Shown here: positions 48,377 through 58,741 of the stretch, piece by piece
How positions within the stretch are numbered: position 1 is the first letter of the stretch
Layout of the letters: the number at the start of each line of letters is the position of its first letter
NCBI GenBank assembly: GCA_028281535.1
Contig: JANQJS010000051.1
Location: 1-64,000 of the forward strand
From: Sedimentisphaerales bacterium
GTDB lineage: Bacteria > Planctomycetota > Phycisphaerae > Sedimentisphaerales > SM23-30
Direction of reading: 5' to 3'
Length of the DNA: 64,000 bases
Made by a program: the position numbers and the translations under genes
The notes under the pieces: generated by a model
The model's database searches: none
Told to the model about the DNA's origin: nothing
What the model saw: the letters and a program-made list of their open reading frames with translations, nothing else

Positions 48377-50899
48377 TTATTTGATGCGTTTCGAAAAAGG
48401 CCACTGAGCCCAATCGGCTTGCATGTCACTCATGATTTCCTTGGGCATATTTCCGATACAGGCTTGCTGCAGAAGTGCTGCCTTTGGGTGTCGGTATTTG
48501 ATGGCTCGATCCCACTCGGAAAATTGTATCCCAAGCCCCATCATTTGTTGATGCGAAGGACTGTATTTCCCATTCAATTGAGTATTCCATCGATCAACCA
48601 GGTAATTAACCCACGCATCTCGATACATATATTTCGACTCGAAATCGTCCACCATGCGGACTTGGCTGGCATTCAATTCAACAAACATATTGTTGAGCGT
48701 ATTAATACTGATCCCGCTATCATTCTGTAAATCTTCCAGATGGCCCAAAGATAACATCTGAACACCCTTTAGGTGACGCATAGTAGGATCTAGTATCAAA
48801 TTCTGCTCCAGGGCATCCTTGCAGCGTTTTGCTACGACATCCCAATCAAATGACGATTCTTTAAACCCAACCAGTCCTAATGCCGGTTCCGCGTTGGTAA
48901 AGGTATTGCGAAAGAGTACCACATTTCCAAATACAGACTGAAAGGTTTTTGCGATTGACTTAAATTGCTCAGGCGTTAATTGATACATCGCAAGCCACTG
49001 ACAAAATATACCTCCTTTTTTTAACGCATCTTTTATCGCTTGAAAATGTTCAACAGAATAAAGTCGCGCTTCGCCCATTCCCCAGGGCACAAACAGATCT
49101 CCCACAATGACATCATATCGATTTTGACATGCGGCAAAATAAGTTCGACCATCTTCCACAACAATCCTGGCTTTTTCGTGCTGTGTGATACCATGGTTAT
49201 CCTCTTGAAAATAGAGATCAGCCGCACGAACCACCAACCCAGATAATTCCACAGATTCAATCGATTCCACAACAGGATGCAACAAAGCTCCTCCAGATGA
49301 TATACCTGTTGCTAATGCAATGAATCCAACATCTTTAGGCTGCGAATGAAGAAGCAGTGGAATATGTGTTTGCCTTTCCTGGTCATATTTCACACTATTG
49401 CTACCAAGCATGTAATGATTCGACATAAGAATCCCACGGCCTATATCAGCATGCTCTACGACAGAAACATTGCCATCACGACCATGCTGGCGATCAATAA
49501 CCACAAACCCATAACTTGTTTTATCTAATGAAAGTGGTTTTACCCATACGAAAATTAAGACAAAAGCAACGACCATCGCAATGACTGGAATACTTTTTTC
49601 TACTAAATCAGAATTGGCATTTTTTCGAAATTGCAATACCAGTACCATCACCAAATAAAACAATCCGATGCTGCAGATACCATAATAGACTCCCATATTT
49701 GGAAGAAGAACCCGATAGGCTATTTCAGCACCCAACAGTCCGCCAAATCCATTAATCGCCAGCAGCAGGCCCCACTTCTTCGCGTGAATATCATGAGCTA
49801 CTTTTCCATACCAGGAAAATATCATGGGAAAAACAAATCCAGCAAAAAGAAAAGATGGCCCCAATGCTAACAATGAAAACAGGATTAGCTGCCCGAGAAA
49901 TTGCTGGGGCGATTGCGTTGCCCCCGTTTGCATCTCTTGCGTTAATACATCGAACAATTTCGGCATAGTAACTATAACAACGCCTGTAATGATCATGATC
50001 ATAAAAATAAAGTAGAGCGAATAACGGCTCATTTGATTCAACAATGGAACAATCATTGACGAGACCGCTAAAAGTAAAATCACAGTAAATAACATCGCCG
50101 CAGGTGTATGATACGAAACAGGAATAAATAACAGCAGCATTTCGAGTGATAGAATTTCTAGTGCCAAAACACCAAATCCCGAAAAGAAAGCTAGCAATAA
50201 CGCCAACCGGAACCATTGATTATTTGATGTAGCTTCAGACGAGTTTGTCACGGTCTCTTTTATCTCAGCCAGTGTGGAATTACGATGAATGAAATAGGCC
50301 AACCCAGCCACAATGAGATTAAATGACAATGCCATGATCATCGAATTGCCTGCTCCTAACGTTTGCAAGGCAATTCCTGCAACCAATAATAAACCGACGA
50401 CACCCCCTAGTGTATTAATCGCGTAGAGCCATATACCTTGCTTGGATAACTCGCATTCTCCCCTCAAGAGGCCATTAGCAATAAAAGGAAGTACTAATCC
50501 CATGCAAAACGTGGGCGGCACAATCACAATAACTGAAATGATAAGTTTGACAAATCCACCCACCCATCCGCTTAAAGCATCAGGGCCAATCGCTGGCCAA
50601 ATCCAATCTGTCCACGCTGGCAAAAAAAGTATCGGCAAACACAACATCGCAATAGCCAGTTCTGCCATCGAAACTGCCAGCCAGGGCTTTTTTAATGTTT
50701 TTACTTTCACGGAAGCAAAGGCTGCCCCCAAAGACAAACCTAGAAAAAAACAACCAAACACACGAGTGGTCGCTTCAGAGCTGGCACCTAATAAATCAGT
50801 TAAACGGCGGGTCCAAAGTAATTGATGACCTAACGCTGCACAGCCACTTAGAGCCGCAAGACATAATGCAAATAGTAGCCATGTTCTTTGTTTAGCGAT
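48377..50899 (-). CDS. Spermidine synthase-like multi-pass membrane protein; N-terminally extended, AUC start at 50899 proposed
   Basis: The frame extends upstream of the listed GTG: I-AKQRTWLLFALCLAALSGCAALGHQLLWTRRLTDLLGASSEATTRVFGCFFLGLSLGAAFA, the typical first TM region of this family; C-term 'DVIVGDLFVPWGMGEARLYSVEHFQAIKDALKKGGIFCQWLAMYQL'. Confidence 0.88.
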   Translation of the reverse strand: MAKQRTWLLFALCLAALSGCAALGHQLLWTRRLTDLLGASSEATTRVFGCFFLGLSLGAAFASVKVKTLKKPWLAVSMAELAIAMLCLPILFLPAWTDWIWPAIGPDALSGWVGGFVKLIISVIVIVPPTFCMGLVLPFIANGLLRGECELSKQGIWLYAINTLGGVVGLLLVAGIALQTLGAGNSMIMALSFNLIVAGLAYFIHRNSTLAEIKETVTNSSEATSNNQWFRLALLLAFFSGFGVLALEILSLEMLLLFIPVSYHTPAAMLFTVILLLAVSSMIVPLLNQMSRYSLYFIFMIMIITGVVIVTMPKLFDVLTQEMQTGATQSPQQFLGQLILFSLLALGPSFLFAGFVFPMIFSWYGKVAHDIHAKKWGLLLAINGFGGLLGAEIAYRVLLPNMGVYYGICSIGLFYLVMVLVLQFRKNANSDLVEKSIPVIAMVVAFVLIFVWVKPLSLDKTSYGFVVIDRQHGRDGNVSVVEHADIGRGILMSNHYMLGSNSVKYDQERQTHIPLLLHSQPKDVGFIALATGISSGGALLHPVVESIESVELSGLVVRAADLYFQEDNHGITQHEKARIVVEDGRTYFAACQNRYDVIVGDLFVPWGMGEARLYSVEHFQAIKDALKKGGIFCQWLAMYQLTPEQFKSIAKTFQSVFGNVVLFRNTFTNAEPALGLVGFKESSFDWDVVAKRCKDALEQNLILDPTMRHLKGVQMLSLGHLEDLQNDSGISINTLNNMFVELNASQVRMVDDFESKYMYRDAWVNYLVDRWNTQLNGKYSPSHQQMMGLGIQFSEWDRAIKYRHPKAALLQQACIGNMPKEIMSDMQADWAQWPFSKRIK

Positions 50900-51009
50900 T
50901 TGACGTCTCCAACGTTGATTTGATCTTCTATTTATTATCTTTTGGGAGTGGCTTCATCATCCCAAACCGCCGAAGCAATTTGAGGCTGCCACACAGTTTA
51001 TTCGACTGG

Positions 51010-51681
51010 TTAGCAGCCATATTCTTTAAGATAAGCTTCCATACGATTGCGGCAATCATCATCTAAAACAACTTGACCATTAACTGGTTTGTTATGCAAA
51101 TAGTCGATGATCTCTTTTACATTCACAATCGAATAGACATTAAACCCAAATTCCTCTTTTACTTCATCCATGGCAGTCAACTGCCCCTGGCCTCTTTCCA
51201 TACGATCTACTGAAACGATCACCGCAGAAACTTTGGGACTATTATTACTTGCCAGGATGGACATCGTCTCACGTATACTGGTTCCAGCGGTGATAACATC
51301 TTCGATGATCACTAATTTTTCTGTTCCATCAAATTGATGACCGATGAGAATCCCTTTCTCGCCATGATCTTTAGCTTCTTTACGATTAAATGTCACTGAA
51401 ATATCTTGATCAAAATCCTGACTTAAGGCCACGGATGTTGTCACCGCCAATGAAATTCCTTTATAGGCGGGTCCATAGAGATTATCAAAGTCACTACCGA
51501 TTTGTTCGCGAATCGCCTGGGCATAAAATTTACCCAACTGAGCCAGATGGCTTCCCATTCGATAGCGACCTGTATTCACAAAATAAGGAGTTTTTCGTCC
51601 ACTTTTCGTGGTAAAATCTCCAAAGGTCAAAACCCCACATTGAACCAAAAATTCGATAAAATCCTTTTTATACTGCTGCAA
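51010..51681 (-). CDS. pyrE: Orotate phosphoribosyltransferase (UUG start)
   Basis: 'LTFGDFTTKSGRKTPYFVNTGRY', 'YGPAYKGISLA', 'LVIIEDVITAGTSIRETMSIL'. Confidence 0.95.
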   Translation of the reverse strand: MQQYKKDFIEFLVQCGVLTFGDFTTKSGRKTPYFVNTGRYRMGSHLAQLGKFYAQAIREQIGSDFDNLYGPAYKGISLAVTTSVALSQDFDQDISVTFNRKEAKDHGEKGILIGHQFDGTEKLVIIEDVITAGTSIRETMSILASNNSPKVSAVIVSVDRMERGQGQLTAMDEVKEEFGFNVYSIVNVKEIIDYLHNKPVNGQVVLDDDCRNRMEAYLKEYGC

Positions 51682-51819
51682 AAGTCATATCCTCTTCAAA
51701 ATGTGTGAATAACCGTGACTTGAATTTGGGCAAAATCACGTTAAATGCGATAGTTACCGATATTAATGTAAATTTAGGCCGCTTCCAACCAGAAAATCAA
51801 AATTGGACCTGCTAAGCTT

Positions 51820-53160
51820 ATGGCAAAAACCAAATATCTCACATCTCCCGTTCCAAGCGATAAAATGCCAGGAGGCATCCCCTACATCATTGGCAACGAA
51901 GCCGCGGAACGATTCAGCTTCTATGGCATGAAAGGGATATTATATACGTTTATGACAAAATATCTGGTCGACCATACCGGAGCCTTTGATACGATGAGTG
52001 AATCTGAAGCAAACACCTGGATTCATACATTTACATTTGCTGTTTATATCCTCACGATTTTAGGTGCTATTTTATCTGACATTTTTCTTGGCAAGTACCG
52101 AACGATTTTATTTCTTTCAATCATTTATTGCTTGGGTCATTTGGTCCTGGCAGTCAATCTAACACAAGGCGGTTTAATTCTTGGACTATCGCTCATCGCT
52201 TTAGGTTCAGGAGGTATAAAACCATGTGTTTCGGCACATGTAGGGGATCAATTTGGACAAAAGAATCAACATCTAATTTCAAAAGTATTTGCCTGGTTTT
52301 ATTTTTCGATCAATCTTGGTGCGGCTGCATCAAACATCATTACACCTTTACTATTAGAACATGATTCTTTCGGTCCACACTGGGCTTTTGGTGTCCCTGG
52401 CGTATTGATGTTTATTGCAACGGTGTGCTTCTGGCTAGGGCGACATAAATTTATTCACATCCCTCCAGGTGGGATACAAATCCTGGATGACATTCATAAA
52501 ATTCAAGGCTGGAAAATTATTGGTAAAATTTCCATCGTGTTTATCTTTTTCATCCCCTTTTGGGCTATGTTTGACCAAACAGCTTCAGCATGGATCAGCC
52601 AAGCAGAAAAATTGAATCGCAATTTTTACATTTTTGAATTATTACCTTCTCAATTACAAGCGGCAAATCCAATATTAATATTAATCCTGATACCAACATT
52701 TGCTTATTTCATTTACCCTAAAATTAATCAATATTACAAATTGACCTATCTAAAGAAAATATCTGCAGGTTTTTTTCTAATGACACTTTCGTTTCTTCTC
52801 GTTGCCTGGCTTGAACAGAGGATCGAATCTGGAGATGTGCCTCACGCTGCCTGGCAACTTCTTGGATATGTCATTTTAACATCCGCTGAAATCATGGTAT
52901 CTATCACTGCGCTTGAGTTTGCTTATTCGCAAGCCCCCAATTTCATGAAGTCTTTTATCATGGCACTTTATTTATCCGCCATTGCACTCGGCAACTTGTT
53001 TACTGCTGGGGTTAATTTCTTCAACGAGACCCCAGATGGCTCCCAAAGACTCGACGGGCCAGCCTATTACCTCTTTTTTTCGGGGGTCATGTTTATTACC
53101 GCGATGCTATTTTTACTGGTCATCAGATACTACAAAGAGAAGACCTATATTCAAAATTGA
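51820..53160 (+). CDS. POT/PTR family peptide MFS transporter
   Basis: 'IPYIIGNEAAERFSFYGMKGILYTFMTKYL', 'LGSGGIKPCVSAHVGDQF', 'KVFAWFYFSINLGAAASNII'. Confidence 0.93.
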   Translation: MAKTKYLTSPVPSDKMPGGIPYIIGNEAAERFSFYGMKGILYTFMTKYLVDHTGAFDTMSESEANTWIHTFTFAVYILTILGAILSDIFLGKYRTILFLSIIYCLGHLVLAVNLTQGGLILGLSLIALGSGGIKPCVSAHVGDQFGQKNQHLISKVFAWFYFSINLGAAASNIITPLLLEHDSFGPHWAFGVPGVLMFIATVCFWLGRHKFIHIPPGGIQILDDIHKIQGWKIIGKISIVFIFFIPFWAMFDQTASAWISQAEKLNRNFYIFELLPSQLQAANPILILILIPTFAYFIYPKINQYYKLTYLKKISAGFFLMTLSFLLVAWLEQRIESGDVPHAAWQLLGYVILTSAEIMVSITALEFAYSQAPNFMKSFIMALYLSAIALGNLFTAGVNFFNETPDGSQRLDGPAYYLFFSGVMFITAMLFLLVIRYYKEKTYIQN

Positions 53161-53269
53161 CCAGGCAAAACCGACCCAACAACACCAAGGGCCCATAAAT
53201 ACATTATTAACAAGATTTTACACCTGCAGCCCACTCAGAAAACATACTCAAAACAGCTAATTTTTCCCC

Positions 53270-53298
53270 TTGCAATTGGTTCATAACCGCCTTAAAAT
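53270..53298 (+). promoter_or_regulatory. Predicted sigma70-type promoter upstream of ffh
   Basis: TTGCAA (53270-53275), 17-nt spacer, TAAAAT (53293-53298). Confidence 0.45.
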
Positions 53299-53386
53299 GC
53301 AATGTTTTATAATTGCGCCAAGCTCTAATTTCCTGCTTTATTTTGATAAGGAAAGATGAGAGCTTACGATTTGAGGACATAAAATA

Positions 53387-54838
53387 GTGTTTGAAGGTTT
53401 GACCAACAAATTGAACGAAACGTTCCGCAATCTAAGCGGACGTGGACGCATTTCGGAAGAGAACATCCGAGAGGCGATGCGTGATGTACGTACCGCTTTA
53501 TTGGAAGCGGATGTTAATTTCCAGGTGGTCAAAGATTTCTGCAACAGCGTTGTTGAAAAAGCAATGGGCGCAGAAGTTATCAAAAGCCTCAAACCCGACC
53601 AGCTCATGATAAAAATCGTCAACGACGAATTAACCCAACTCATGGGACCTGTCGATAGCGAAATTTATTATGTGTCTCCCGGCCCAACCGTCATGATGCT
53701 TGCAGGCTTGCAAGGTGCTGGTAAAACGACCACTTGTGCGAAGCTGGCAAAACTCTTAACAAAAAATGGTAAACGCCCTCTTTTGGTTGCAAACGACCTG
53801 CAGCGTCCAGCTGCTATTCAGCAATTGAAATCTTTGGGGGAGCAGCTTGATATACAAGTGTATCACGAAGATACCAAGAATGCGGTCAAAGTGGCTCGCA
53901 ACAGTATCAGTCACGCAAAAAAGACTGGCCATGATGTTGTGATACTTGATACCGCTGGCCGACTGCATATTGACACAGAATTAATGGACGAACTCGGCAA
54001 GGTCTGTAATGCGGTGAACCCGCATCAAATCTATCTTGTTTGCGATTCGATGACTGGGCAAGATGCCGTCAATAGTGCCAAAGAATTTAATGAAAAGCTT
54101 GAACTGGATGGCGTCATACTTACCAAATTAGATGGTGACGCACGAGGCGGTGCTGCCCTTTCAGTCAAAGCTGTCACTGGCAAACCAATTAAATTTATTG
54201 GTGTCGGTGAAAAATTAGACAACCTGGAGCCCTTTTATCCTGAACGTATGGCAAGCCGTATTTTGGGAATGGGTGATGTCGTCAGTCTGGTTGAAAAAGC
54301 CCAGGAGCAGTTTGACGAAGAAGAAGCTGTCGCAATGCAGGAAAAAATGGCCAAAGGCAGCTTTACCTTTGACGATTTCCTCAAACAAATGCAAGGCATG
54401 AAAAAAATGGGTGGCATGAAGAGCCTGATGAAGCTCATGCCTGGAGCTGGCCAAATGGCCAATATGGATGTGGATGATAAAGAAATTAACCGTATCGAAG
54501 CGATTGTTCACTCAATGACACGTGACGAACGCAGAGATCCGGATGTAATTGACGCCTCAAGACGCCGAAGAATTGCCAAAGGCTGTGGCATGCAAACGCA
54601 CGATGTCTCAGGCCTTGTCAAAACGTTTAAGCAAACACGTCAAATGATGAAGGCATTTAGCGGCATGGGCATGATGGGAAAAATGAAAGCCATGAAGCAA
54701 ATGACCAGCATGGATGGCCTTGCCGCGATGATGGGCGGCGGAGGTGGTGGCGGAATGCCTGGCATGCCCGGCGCCAAAGTCAAACAACGCTCGAAACGAA
54801 AAAAAGTTGCTCGGCGTAAAAAGAATAAAAGGCGTTAA
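53387..54838 (+). CDS. ffh: Signal recognition particle protein Ffh (GUG start)
   Basis: 'MLAGLQGAGKTTTCAKLAKLL', 'DTAGRLHIDTELMDEL', 'TKLDGDARGGAALS', methionine-rich M domain. Confidence 0.97.
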   Translation: MFEGLTNKLNETFRNLSGRGRISEENIREAMRDVRTALLEADVNFQVVKDFCNSVVEKAMGAEVIKSLKPDQLMIKIVNDELTQLMGPVDSEIYYVSPGPTVMMLAGLQGAGKTTTCAKLAKLLTKNGKRPLLVANDLQRPAAIQQLKSLGEQLDIQVYHEDTKNAVKVARNSISHAKKTGHDVVILDTAGRLHIDTELMDELGKVCNAVNPHQIYLVCDSMTGQDAVNSAKEFNEKLELDGVILTKLDGDARGGAALSVKAVTGKPIKFIGVGEKLDNLEPFYPERMASRILGMGDVVSLVEKAQEQFDEEEAVAMQEKMAKGSFTFDDFLKQMQGMKKMGGMKSLMKLMPGAGQMANMDVDDKEINRIEAIVHSMTRDERRDPDVIDASRRRRIAKGCGMQTHDVSGLVKTFKQTRQMMKAFSGMGMMGKMKAMKQMTSMDGLAAMMGGGGGGGMPGMPGAKVKQRSKRKKVARRKKNKRR

Positions 54839-54840
54839 TC

Positions 54841-55155
54841 GTGTGTTTCACAATCGAAATGTACCTGCAGCAGGTTGGCCAATGTCGCAAGAGTCAGTTT
54901 GGCAAACAATTCAGGTCGCAATTTCGAGATGCTCGAGGCACAGCAGAGCTAGCCATGCTCGCATCGCCTAGCGAAGATGAATTTAATGATTTCTGTCAAG
55001 CAGTTAGATCCATGACAGATGAAGAAAAAGTAAATATTGAATTACTGACAGACGAAGTCATTGCTGAGATTGCCCAACGGGCTAATGCAGACTACGCAAA
55101 CATCAGTATATTTTTTAATGGATATATCTTAGAAAAGAAAAAACGCAAAAAGTAA
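54841..55155 (+). CDS. Uncharacterised ~104-aa protein between ffh and rpsP
   Basis: GUG start 2 nt after the ffh stop; acidic/helical then KKKRKK tail; no family recognised. Confidence 0.6.
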   Translation: MCFTIEMYLQQVGQCRKSQFGKQFRSQFRDARGTAELAMLASPSEDEFNDFCQAVRSMTDEEKVNIELLTDEVIAEIAQRANADYANISIFFNGYILEKKKRKK

Positions 55156-55173
55156 TTTTTAGGAGACCAAGAA

Positions 55174-55425
55174 TTGGTAAAAATTAGAATGAAAAGAATG
55201 GGACGCACACATAGTCCTTATTATCGAATCAATGCGATCGATTCAAGATCACCTCGTGATGGTAAAGTCTTGGAAGCTTTGGGTAGCTATGACCCAATGC
55301 ACAAAGATGAAAGCCAACAGTTAAAATTGAATGAAGATCGCATTCGCTATTGGCTTAGCAAAGGTGCCCAGCCTTCAGATACTGTAGGTAACTTTTTAAA
55401 GAAACACGGCATCACCGCGAACTAA
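55174..55425 (+). CDS. rpsP: 30S ribosomal protein bS16 (UUG start)
   Basis: [46 protein letters not shown] upstream. Confidence 0.97.
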   Translation: MVKIRMKRMGRTHSPYYRINAIDSRSPRDGKVLEALGSYDPMHKDESQQLKLNEDRIRYWLSKGAQPSDTVGNFLKKHGITAN

Positions 55426-55426
55426 A

Positions 55427-56116
55427 ATGCATATTGACATCTTAACGCTTTTTCCCGGGATGTTCGATGGCGTGTTTGGCGAATCGATCATCAAGCGAGC
55501 ACAAGAAAAAAAACTCGTCGATATACACCTGACGAATTTTCGTGATTTTGCCCTGGATAATCATAAAAGCGTTGATGATAAGCCTTTTGGCGGCGGTCCT
55601 GGCATGGTATTGATGTGCCAGCCAATTTTTGATGCCGTCAAGCATGTGCAGACAACTGGGCCAATTGCCGATGAAGTAATCTTGCTGACGCCGCAAGGTA
55701 AAGCGTTTAATCATGATTTGGCAATGGAGCTGGCTCAAAAAAAGCGATTAATATTTATCGCTGGCCATTATGAAGGATTTGATGAACGTATTCGACAAAA
55801 TCTGGTAACCAAGGAAATATCCATTGGAGATTTTGTTTTAAGTGGTGGTGAATTACCTGCCATGATGTGCGTTGATGCGATCGTCAGATTGATCCCTGGT
55901 GTGCTAGGCGATGATCAATCGAGCAAAGATGAATCTTTCTCGCAAAATTGCCTGGAATATCCGCAATATACTCGGCCAGCGAATTACAACGACATGACAG
56001 TACCAGATATTTTATTATCAGGGCATCATGGCGAAATAGAGAAGTGGCGAAAGCAGCAAGCAAAACAAAGAACTCAGGAAAGACGTCCTGACTTATTAGA
56101 TAAAGAAATTAAATAA
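55427..56116 (+). CDS. trmD: tRNA (guanine-N1)-methyltransferase
   Basis: [62 protein letters not shown]...YEGFDERI...[15 protein letters not shown]. Confidence 0.97.
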   Translation: MHIDILTLFPGMFDGVFGESIIKRAQEKKLVDIHLTNFRDFALDNHKSVDDKPFGGGPGMVLMCQPIFDAVKHVQTTGPIADEVILLTPQGKAFNHDLAMELAQKKRLIFIAGHYEGFDERIRQNLVTKEISIGDFVLSGGELPAMMCVDAIVRLIPGVLGDDQSSKDESFSQNCLEYPQYTRPANYNDMTVPDILLSGHHGEIEKWRKQQAKQRTQERRPDLLDKEIK

Positions 56117-56143
56117 CACGATAATCTTTAGGAGACAGTAACA

Positions 56144-56503
56144 ATGGTATCAAGCTTAATCAGCTCAGTTGAGAAAAAGTATTTAAAGAAAAAACTTCCG
56201 AGTTTTGACATTGGCGAAACAGTAGATGTTCACGTCAAAATTGTCGAAGGAAGCAAAGAACGTGTCCAGATCTTCAATGGCACTGTCATTTCACGCAAAG
56301 GCACTGGCATCAATGAAGTCTTCACCGTACGACGTATCGTTAACAACGAAGGTGTCGAACGTATTTTCCCAGTACACTCCCCCAGCATTGTCGATATCAA
56401 AGTTAAACGCTCGGGTATCGTACGTAGAAGTAAACTTTACTTCCTGAGAGACAGAACTGGTAAGGCTGTACGTTTACGCGAGAAATGGAACACAAAACAA
56501 TAA
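56144..56503 (+). CDS. rplS: 50S ribosomal protein bL19
   Basis: 'DIGETVDVHVKIVEGSKERVQIFNGTVISRKGTGINEVFTVRRI...GVERIFPVHSP'. Confidence 0.97.
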   Translation: MVSSLISSVEKKYLKKKLPSFDIGETVDVHVKIVEGSKERVQIFNGTVISRKGTGINEVFTVRRIVNNEGVERIFPVHSPSIVDIKVKRSGIVRRSKLYFLRDRTGKAVRLREKWNTKQ

Positions 56504-56578
56504 TTCAGTCTTTTGCTTGATACTGAACTCTGCGCATTTTCCTTTAATGATGGACCACCTGCATAGAGAACTATTGTC

Positions 56579-56977
56579 GTGTTATTTAGTTTCTTTAAAA
56601 CGAAATCGCCTAAGATCACCCGCTTAAAAGAAATCGGCAACAAGGGGGAAGGACTTGCACGCCATTTTCTGAAAAAGCAAGGAATGAAATACATCACTTG
56701 CAATTACAGCAAACCTTGTGGCGAAATCGATCTTATCATGCAGGATAAGCAAACCCTTGTATTTGTTGAAGTAAAAACGCGCAGTAACGAATCGTTCGCA
56801 ACTGGCGAACAAGCGATCCATACCGGAAAGCAACGCAAGCTCAAGGAAACAGCTAAAGCATTCATCCGCGAAAACCGACTCTCAAACACTCCCTATCGCT
56901 TCGACGCAGTCATTGTCACGAACCACGAGTCAACACATCCAGACTTTCGTTATTATCAAAGCATCATTAAAAGGTAA
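56579..56977 (+). CDS. YraN family (UPF0102) protein
   Basis: 'KGEGLARHFLKKQGMKYITCNYSKPCGEIDLIMQDKQTLVFVEVKTRS'. Confidence 0.93.
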   Translation: MLFSFFKTKSPKITRLKEIGNKGEGLARHFLKKQGMKYITCNYSKPCGEIDLIMQDKQTLVFVEVKTRSNESFATGEQAIHTGKQRKLKETAKAFIRENRLSNTPYRFDAVIVTNHESTHPDFRYYQSIIKR

Positions 56978-56982
56978 TCTCT

Positions 56983-57765
56983 ATGGCGACGCCTCAATTT
57001 ATTGATACGCATACGCATCTGGCAACCACTGCATACAAAGACAATCTTAACGAAGTGCTTCAACGATCCCGTGAGGCAGGTGTAAATCAGTGGATCTGCA
57101 TTGGAACAACCTTGGAGGATAGCCAAGCCTGCATCGACCTGTGTAAAACTCAAGAGAAGATGACATGCAGCGTAGGCATCCACCCACATGAAGCACAAAA
57201 GCAACCTTCTGACTATATCTCACAACTAGAACATCTTTCAAGTCAACCTAAAGTCTGCGCCTATGGCGAAATTGGGCTTGATTACCATTATGATTTTTCG
57301 CCCAGAGATATTCAGCAAAAAGTATTCGAAGAACAACTCCCCATTGCAATCAGCAAACAATTACCCATTGTCATTCATTGCCGCGAAGCAATTACTGATA
57401 CACTTGAGATCTTAAAAGATTTGAAAAACAGCCATTCGGTTGTCTTTCACTGCTTCAGCTCTGACACCAAAGACGCCAAAGCGATATTAGATTCAGGATT
57501 CTGGTTGTCGTTCACAGGCACTATCACATTCAAAAAAGCGACAGAAAACCAAAAAGCAGCAGAGTATGCTCCATTAGACCGCATCATGCTCGAGACAGAT
57601 TGCCCCTATTTAAGCCCGGATCCTATGCGAAAAATCAAACCTAATGAGCCCGCATTATTAGTGCACACCGCCCAAAAACTAGCGAATCTCAAGAGGGTAT
57701 CAATTGAGGAAATTTCCGAAGTTACTATGAATAATAGCCGATCTTTTTTCCAGCTAGACAAATAA
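56983..57765 (+). CDS. TatD family DNase/hydrolase
   Basis: 'FIDTHTHLATTAYKDNLNEVLQRSREAGV', 'SVGIHPHEA', 'YGEIGLDYHYD', 'LETDCPYLSPDP'. Confidence 0.93.
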   Translation: MATPQFIDTHTHLATTAYKDNLNEVLQRSREAGVNQWICIGTTLEDSQACIDLCKTQEKMTCSVGIHPHEAQKQPSDYISQLEHLSSQPKVCAYGEIGLDYHYDFSPRDIQQKVFEEQLPIAISKQLPIVIHCREAITDTLEILKDLKNSHSVVFHCFSSDTKDAKAILDSGFWLSFTGTITFKKATENQKAAEYAPLDRIMLETDCPYLSPDPMRKIKPNEPALLVHTAQKLANLKRVSIEEISEVTMNNSRSFFQLDK

Positions 57766-57791
57766 ATAACTGATCATAAGGAACAAAAAGC

Positions 57792-58730
57792 ATGTCAATA
57801 TCGCTCATAACAGGTGGCGCAGGATTTATCGGAAGCAACATGGTCCGATATCTTCTCGACAAAAATGAAACGGTCATCGTTTTGGATAATTTTGAAACTG
57901 GTCATCGTAAAAATCTCGATGAAATAAAAGATAAAATTACAATCATCGAAGGGGATATTCGCGACAAATCAATGACTGACAAAGCCGTCCAGGGTGTTGA
58001 TACCGTTTACCATTTAGCCGCATTGGGAAGTGTGCCCCGTTCAATTGTGGATCCCGAAACAACGCATGACGTTAACGTAAACGGTATTTTCAACATGCTC
58101 CAATCCAGCCACAAAGCAGGTGTGAAACGATTTGTTTTTGCATCAAGTTCATCAATTTATGGTCAAAGTGAAGTACTACCCCAACATGAAGGATTGCCAC
58201 TTTTACCAATCAGTCCTTATGGTGCAAGCAAAGCAATAGGTGAGCTATACTGTCGCAGTTTTCATGAGACCTATGGCTTGGAAACCATCTGCATGCGATA
58301 CTACAATGTTTTTGGGCCTCGTCAGGATCCTCATAGCCAATATGCTGCAGCCATTCCCCTATTTGTATCAGCACTTATGAGAGATGAATCCCCTAAAATA
58401 TTCGATGATGGCGAACAATCTCGAGGCTTTACATACATTAATAATGTTATGGAAGCAAATTACCTTGCCGCAACCGCTGACACCGTTGCCGGAGAAGGCA
58501 TCAATATTTCAACCGAAAATGCCGTCACCGTAAACACTGTAGTGAATACCATTAAAGAATTACTCGGCAAAAACAGTATTTCGCCCACCTATCTAGATCC
58601 GCGACCTGGTGATATCAAGCATTCGCTCGCAGACATAAAATTAGCAAATAAAATTATTGGGTATGAAGCCAAAGTCAGCTTTGATGAAGGTATCCGCATG
58701 GCAATCGATTGGTACAAAGAAAATCTTTAA
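57792..58730 (+). CDS. NAD-dependent sugar epimerase (SDR; UDP-glucose 4-epimerase-like)
   Basis: 'LITGGAGFIGSNMVRYLLDKNETVIVLDNFETGHRKNL', 'YGASKAIGELYCRSF', 'YYNVFGPRQDP'. Confidence 0.92.
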   Translation: MSISLITGGAGFIGSNMVRYLLDKNETVIVLDNFETGHRKNLDEIKDKITIIEGDIRDKSMTDKAVQGVDTVYHLAALGSVPRSIVDPETTHDVNVNGIFNMLQSSHKAGVKRFVFASSSSIYGQSEVLPQHEGLPLLPISPYGASKAIGELYCRSFHETYGLETICMRYYNVFGPRQDPHSQYAAAIPLFVSALMRDESPKIFDDGEQSRGFTYINNVMEANYLAATADTVAGEGINISTENAVTVNTVVNTIKELLGKNSISPTYLDPRPGDIKHSLADIKLANKIIGYEAKVSFDEGIRMAIDWYKENL

Positions 58731-58741
58731 GGACCTTTACG

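Noticed and set aside
50442-50895. Plus-strand ORFs 50442..50825 and 50695..50895
   Set aside because: Antisense to the N-terminal membrane region of the spermidine-synthase-like gene, whose frame is supported by family motifs.
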